Shown in pieces: positions 48,448 through 64,000 of a DNA stretch of 64,000 nucleotides. The stretch is from contig CM076277.1 in NCBI GenBank assembly GCA_038380795.1, positions 1,889,501 through 1,953,500 on the forward strand, written 5' to 3'. Each line of letters opens with the position of its first letter. Positions within the stretch are counted from its first letter, which is position 1. The position numbers were made by a program, and so were the translations under genes. The DNA is from Pyrocephalus nanus. Lineage: Eukaryota; Chordata; Aves; Passeriformes; Tyrannidae. The notes beneath the pieces are model-generated. The model had not been told where the DNA came from. It made no database searches and saw only the letters and a program-made list of their open reading frames with translations.

Positions 48448-51400
48448 TTCAGGCTGGCCTGTCCCTCTGGGTGAGGAGCTGCCTGCACCACACTCTCCCT
48501 GGCACACCAGGGGTGCTCGGGGCCTGGAGATTGCACTGCTCACACCACTTCTTTCACCTGCCTGTGCTCTGAGTCTCATCTTTCCTGTTCCTAAATGGAA
48601 GAGCTGCAAATATGGGGAAAACCCCCCACTGCTGGAAGTTTTTTGTCACAGAAAAAAACAACCTTGTTGGTTTTGCACCTTGCAACAGCGCCTGGTTGTG
48701 ACACATCACACCACGTGTCATTGCTCTGCTGGCTCTCAGGCTGTGCACTGAGCTGCTCACATGGCACTGCTGCAGTGCTGAGCTGCAGGGGAGAAGTGTT
48801 GCACCCCTGTTTGCTGCAACAACACTTACCATGTGCTCCTTGATAGGTGTTTTCTGTCAAGCTGCCTTGGAAATGGGGACCCTTCTGTCCTGGATGTGAC
48901 CAAAGACTGTTGGTTGGATGCCTGTTGTGCCTTCCTAAAGTGCCAGTATATTTTTTTACATGTAGAGGTTTATTTTTAAATTTCAGTGATCATGTTTTGC
49001 TATCTTTTTTTTTTTTTTAATCACATTTTTCTATTGACAAAATTCACTTCTGTGATAAGCTTCTGCTTGGAGCCATTGTTACAGCTTAAAAACATGGCAC
49101 TTTGCTTATTTGTGGGGGATCAGTGAGGATTAATCATTAATTAGCGGGATGGGGTGGGATTAATGAGTCACATTAGTGTGATTTTAAAAATTCAGCAACT
49201 GGAAACACTAAAATGAGGATGCTTTGAGTCATTTCATTATGTCACACAAGTTACAAAATTAAGAAGTAACTATCTGTGGAACTCCAGAGGTGCTTCCTTG
49301 TCCTCGGGAGTGTGAAGTGTGTATTGCATGGTCTGGGGAGTGGAGGTGACAGCAAGGCACAATTGCTTTGAGCAATGAGAATTGATGGCTCATTTCAATA
49401 TAGAGGCAAACTTGGGCTTGTCATTGCACTACAAGTGGTCATCACTTCCAATTACATAAATCAGTAATCTGCTTTGACTTACATGTCTGGACTCTTATTT
49501 CCTTCCTGGACTTCTCTTTTTGCTTTCCAGCAATGTGGCTGTTGGTGTTTCAGCATCTGAGTGTGATCCAAAAAAAAGCAGAGCCAGTTGTTCATCATTG
49601 TTAATTTTGTTCCCTGTTAATCACTGACTGCTGAATCCTGCAGCCCTGTCCTGCAGTAAGACGACCTGTTTCTTGACTGTGAAATTGTGAAAGAACTTGT
49701 CTGTTCTACCAAATAACCCCTGAAATAGTGAGAACACGTTGGCACACTGCACCAGTGATCCAGGCCCTGAGACTGGTTAAGTTACAAACCTGTGTGAAGG
49801 CAGAACCTGGGGCTGAAGTCTCACCCCAAACTAGGCCAGTCATTCTGGATGGCCTCTGCCACCAAAATACCACTACATATTGGGTTTGAAGGGCTGTGGG
49901 GCCAGGACCATTGCTAGCCAGGATGAATCTGTGCCAAGTCTTCTCTGAGAAACTGCAGTGTGATGGGGAACATCCTTACTCGTGTTTTCAGCTGCTTGCA
50001 GCCTGTAGACAGAGCTCCCCTTCCCTGTGTGATGCCTACAAGAAACCTAAGGCTGTTTTTGTGTGTGTGTGTATTTTGAAACCCATTTCACCTCTCCTTT
50101 TTAAACCTCTGCCAGCTCCCACTCAAAGGAAGAGAGTGAATCCTCCATGTCTGCACTCTGAGGAGTGGAGTCACTGTTCTGCAGCTTGCTGAGGGGTTTC
50201 CAGCTGCTGGACTCACTGGTGGTAGGAGAGACCTTTCCTGCTTTGGGGAGGAATAGGCCAAGAGGTGGCAGAGGCTGGTCTGAGGATTTACTTCCCCCTG
50301 TGGGAGCAGAACAGAATTTGGAGGAGGTGCTCTTTATCCACAAATAAATGGCTGAAATGTGAGCAGGAAAAGGGACACAAGTCCTGCAGTCGTCACTTGA
50401 GAACAAGAGCTGATGGGTGTGGGCCCAGGTGGAAAGCCTTAGGAGGGTCAAGCTTGGGAGCTGCTGACCTAGCATGGCAGAGTTTTGTCACTTTTCTCTC
50501 ATTCTTGGCTCTCCTCAGGACACCAGGTTTTAGAGGAAGTGCAGCACTTAGGAAGGCTGGCAGGTCTGTCTGCTGCCACGTGCTGCCCTGGGTGTAGCTG
50601 GAATGCAGACCGATGGCATGGCTGTCGCTGGAGTTAGAGGAGAGGTCAGGGTGGAGCTCAGGTTACCTTCCTCAGGAGAACACACCACGTGTTCTCGCTC
50701 AGTGCCAGCACACGCTCTGCCCACCCCGTCACTGTCTTGGTTTATCTCGGGGAACACCCCAGAAGTCTCTTTACCCTGAGTAAGACTGAACAAACACCCT
50801 TGGACTTGTGATCCCCAAAGGTATTTCAGCCTCAGGGCTTTGTATAAATCAAAAGCTGTTGCAGGAGCTCCCTGGGGAGGGTTCCTCTTGCTTCCTGGAC
50901 ATCTGACAATAAATACTGGTGACATCTCATGCCAGGCTCTGCCACACTACCTGATAGCTCCCTCCTCTGTGGGAGATCAGGCTCCATCCCCCTTCTTTGC
51001 CCAGACAACTGGTTGGGCTAATGGCCTTCCTTGGGGTCTGAAACATTTGGTTCCCCCAGACTGTTGTGCTAAAAAAAGGCACTCCAGGTCTTTTGAAAAA
51101 GCCACACAAACTTCACTGGGAGATGCTGTCTTTTGATCAGCCTTGAGCAAGTGCTGGATCCTCTCAGCAGCAGCATACTTTAGTGGCCTGGATGTCCACT
51201 AAACTGCCTAAATTGCACTTCTTGCCCCCCTCCAGCCATGACTGGATGTGGGGTCAGTGCACTGAGCCTTCTGTGCTGCCCTAAACTGATGGGCTCTCGT
51301 GTTTGTGTTCACTGAAGTGGTGCTGAGTGCTGCCAGCCTGCAGTGTTGTGTTGCTGCACGGTGAAGCTGCATCCTCCCACCCCGGCACTCTGACACGCTT

Positions 51401-52200
51401 CCACCGCCTCCAGCACCACTTCCCCGGTGCTCCAGGAAGGGCTTGTGCAAGAGGGGAATAAAGGGAATATCCGCAGGGCTTGCTTTGAAGCAGCTGGCAT
51501 TGAACAGCTATGATTCACTCCTTGGTGTTTGTGGAGCTGGATGAGCCACCCTGGCCTGCTGCAAGGCACCTGCACGGTGTGTGTGCGTGTGGGTGTTTGC
51601 TGCAGGCTGCTGAGAGAGAACCAGATCCCCGGGAGAGAGAAATGCTCTCCAAATTCTGCTCAGCTCAGGATTGATTGATTGCTTTAATCTGGCCTAAATC
51701 TGTGCTCTGTAAAGGCTCTGGCATCCCTGTCATCTCTCGTGCAGGTGAGATGAGCTGTCTCAGGCCCAGGGGGTGCAGGGGGGAGCAGAGTGTGCCCCAG
51801 CTCTCCCTCCTCCCTCTGCTGGTGCTGGTGCCCTGTGGAGCAGCTGAAGCTCCTGCCCCAGTGTCTGTGGATCTTGGTTCTTGTCTGTGCCCTGCAGAGG
51901 GCTGGCAGCTGGGCTGCAGCCGCTGTCCCCACTGTCCCCGACTGCTCTGGCATCCCCCTCTGCTGCATGCACAGCCCCCGGCTCCCTGCTGTTTGCTCGT
52001 GTCAGGGGAGCCCAACCCTCCCAATCTGAGGGCTGCGGTGAGCGGCCCAGCGAGCTGCCCTTTCCCACTCTCCCTCTGTTTGCTTTGGGTTTTTACCACA
52101 GGAGCCGTGATTTTGAGCCGGGACAGGTGCAGGGCTGGGGTGGCTGAGAGCAGAGCCGGGCTCTGCCCTCCCCGCAGCGCTTGGACCGGTGTCTCCCAGT
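48448..52200 (+). other. CPNE1 3' UTR and CPNE1-FER1L4 intergenic region
   Basis: About 3.7 kb without a recognised gene. No AATAAA is evident close to the stop. Later AATAAA hexamers stand at 50343-50348, 50908-50913 and 51457-51462, too far away to assign with confidence. In human SPAG4 lies between these two genes, but I find no SUN-domain sequence here. GC content rises from about 51700 toward the FER1L4 promoter. Confidence 0.6.
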
Positions 52201-52466
52201 CCTGACTTCAGTCCCCAGGCGTCAGCCCCGAGCCGGAGGGGGATATTCCCTTCTGCCGTTTCCAGCCCTGCTGCTCCCCGGCCCGCACAGCGCGGGGCTC
52301 CATCAGCCGGGAGAGGCGCCCCGGGGCGAGGGAGGCACAGCCAGGGCTGCCCCCGGCCGAGGGTGCCGGGGCGTGGAGCGTCCGGCCGGACCGGCTGGGC
52401 GAGCCGGCTGAGTCACGGCGGGCGGAGCGGGCTGGGCGGGGGGCAGCGCTGCCGGCCCCGGCCCCG
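52201..52466 (+). promoter_or_regulatory. FER1L4: CpG-rich FER1L4 promoter region with an AP-1-like site
   Basis: GC- and CpG-rich sequence lies directly before the FER1L4 initiation codon. It contains TGAGTCA at 52409-52415 within GGCTGAGTCACGGC, a consensus AP-1/NF-E2-type site 52 bases before the ATG. No TATA box is evident. The transcription start cannot be set exactly. Confidence 0.5.

Positions 52467-64000
<11,534 letters not shown>

Overview
This is vertebrate genomic DNA, most likely from a bird. Its genes are intron-rich with GT-AG junctions. The recognisable interspersed repeats are fragments of CR1 LINEs, the dominant avian and reptilian retrotransposon, and I recognise no mammalian SINEs. 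Promoters are GC-rich CpG islands and there are several GC-rich minisatellites. The gene order matches the human 20q11.22 block (NFS1, RBM12, CPNE1, FER1L4). Species and chromosome cannot be read from the sequence; an avian chromosome orthologous to chicken 20 is an inference from synteny.

Layout, with all genes on the + strand: (1) 51-2315, the last four coding exons of NFS1, the mitochondrial cysteine desulfurase, whose 5' part lies outside the window. (2) 2316-7970, 3' flank and intergenic DNA with an internal CR1 fragment at about 4450-6005. (3) About 7975-8960, a hexamer/octamer tandem array followed by a CpG-island promoter with two candidate first-exon donors (8391 and 8661). It probably serves both RBM12 and CPNE1. 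(4) 15418-about 20 kb, the large RBM12 exon with the complete 879-codon reading frame. (5) 20-35 kb, long intronic DNA of the CPNE1 leader with one well-formed candidate mini-exon, ending in a roughly 1.1-kb GC-rich minisatellite. (6) 35026-48447, all 15 coding exons of CPNE1 (534 residues). Its introns hold an exact 35-bp tandem repeat, an antisense CR1 fragment, and a minisatellite whose units copy the 3' splice site of exon 7. (7) 48448-52200, intergenic DNA in which no gene is recognised; SPAG4, which lies here in human, is not seen. (8) 52467 to the right edge, the first 16 coding exons (about 656 residues) of FER1L4, a type II ferlin that is open here although the human copy is a pseudogene.

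These are ordinary housekeeping and membrane genes: iron-sulfur cluster assembly (NFS1), RNA binding (RBM12) and calcium/phospholipid-related C2-domain proteins (CPNE1, FER1L4). RBM12 sits inside the CPNE1 5' leader intron, as in human, so the two probably share a promoter and differ by splicing. The most unusual local signal is the minisatellite at 41042-41738. It places about 18 copies of an acceptor-like sequence directly upstream of CPNE1 coding exon 7, and the nearest copy would add exactly 18 in-frame codons. I found no prokaryotic-type system, CRISPR array or recognisable RNA gene.
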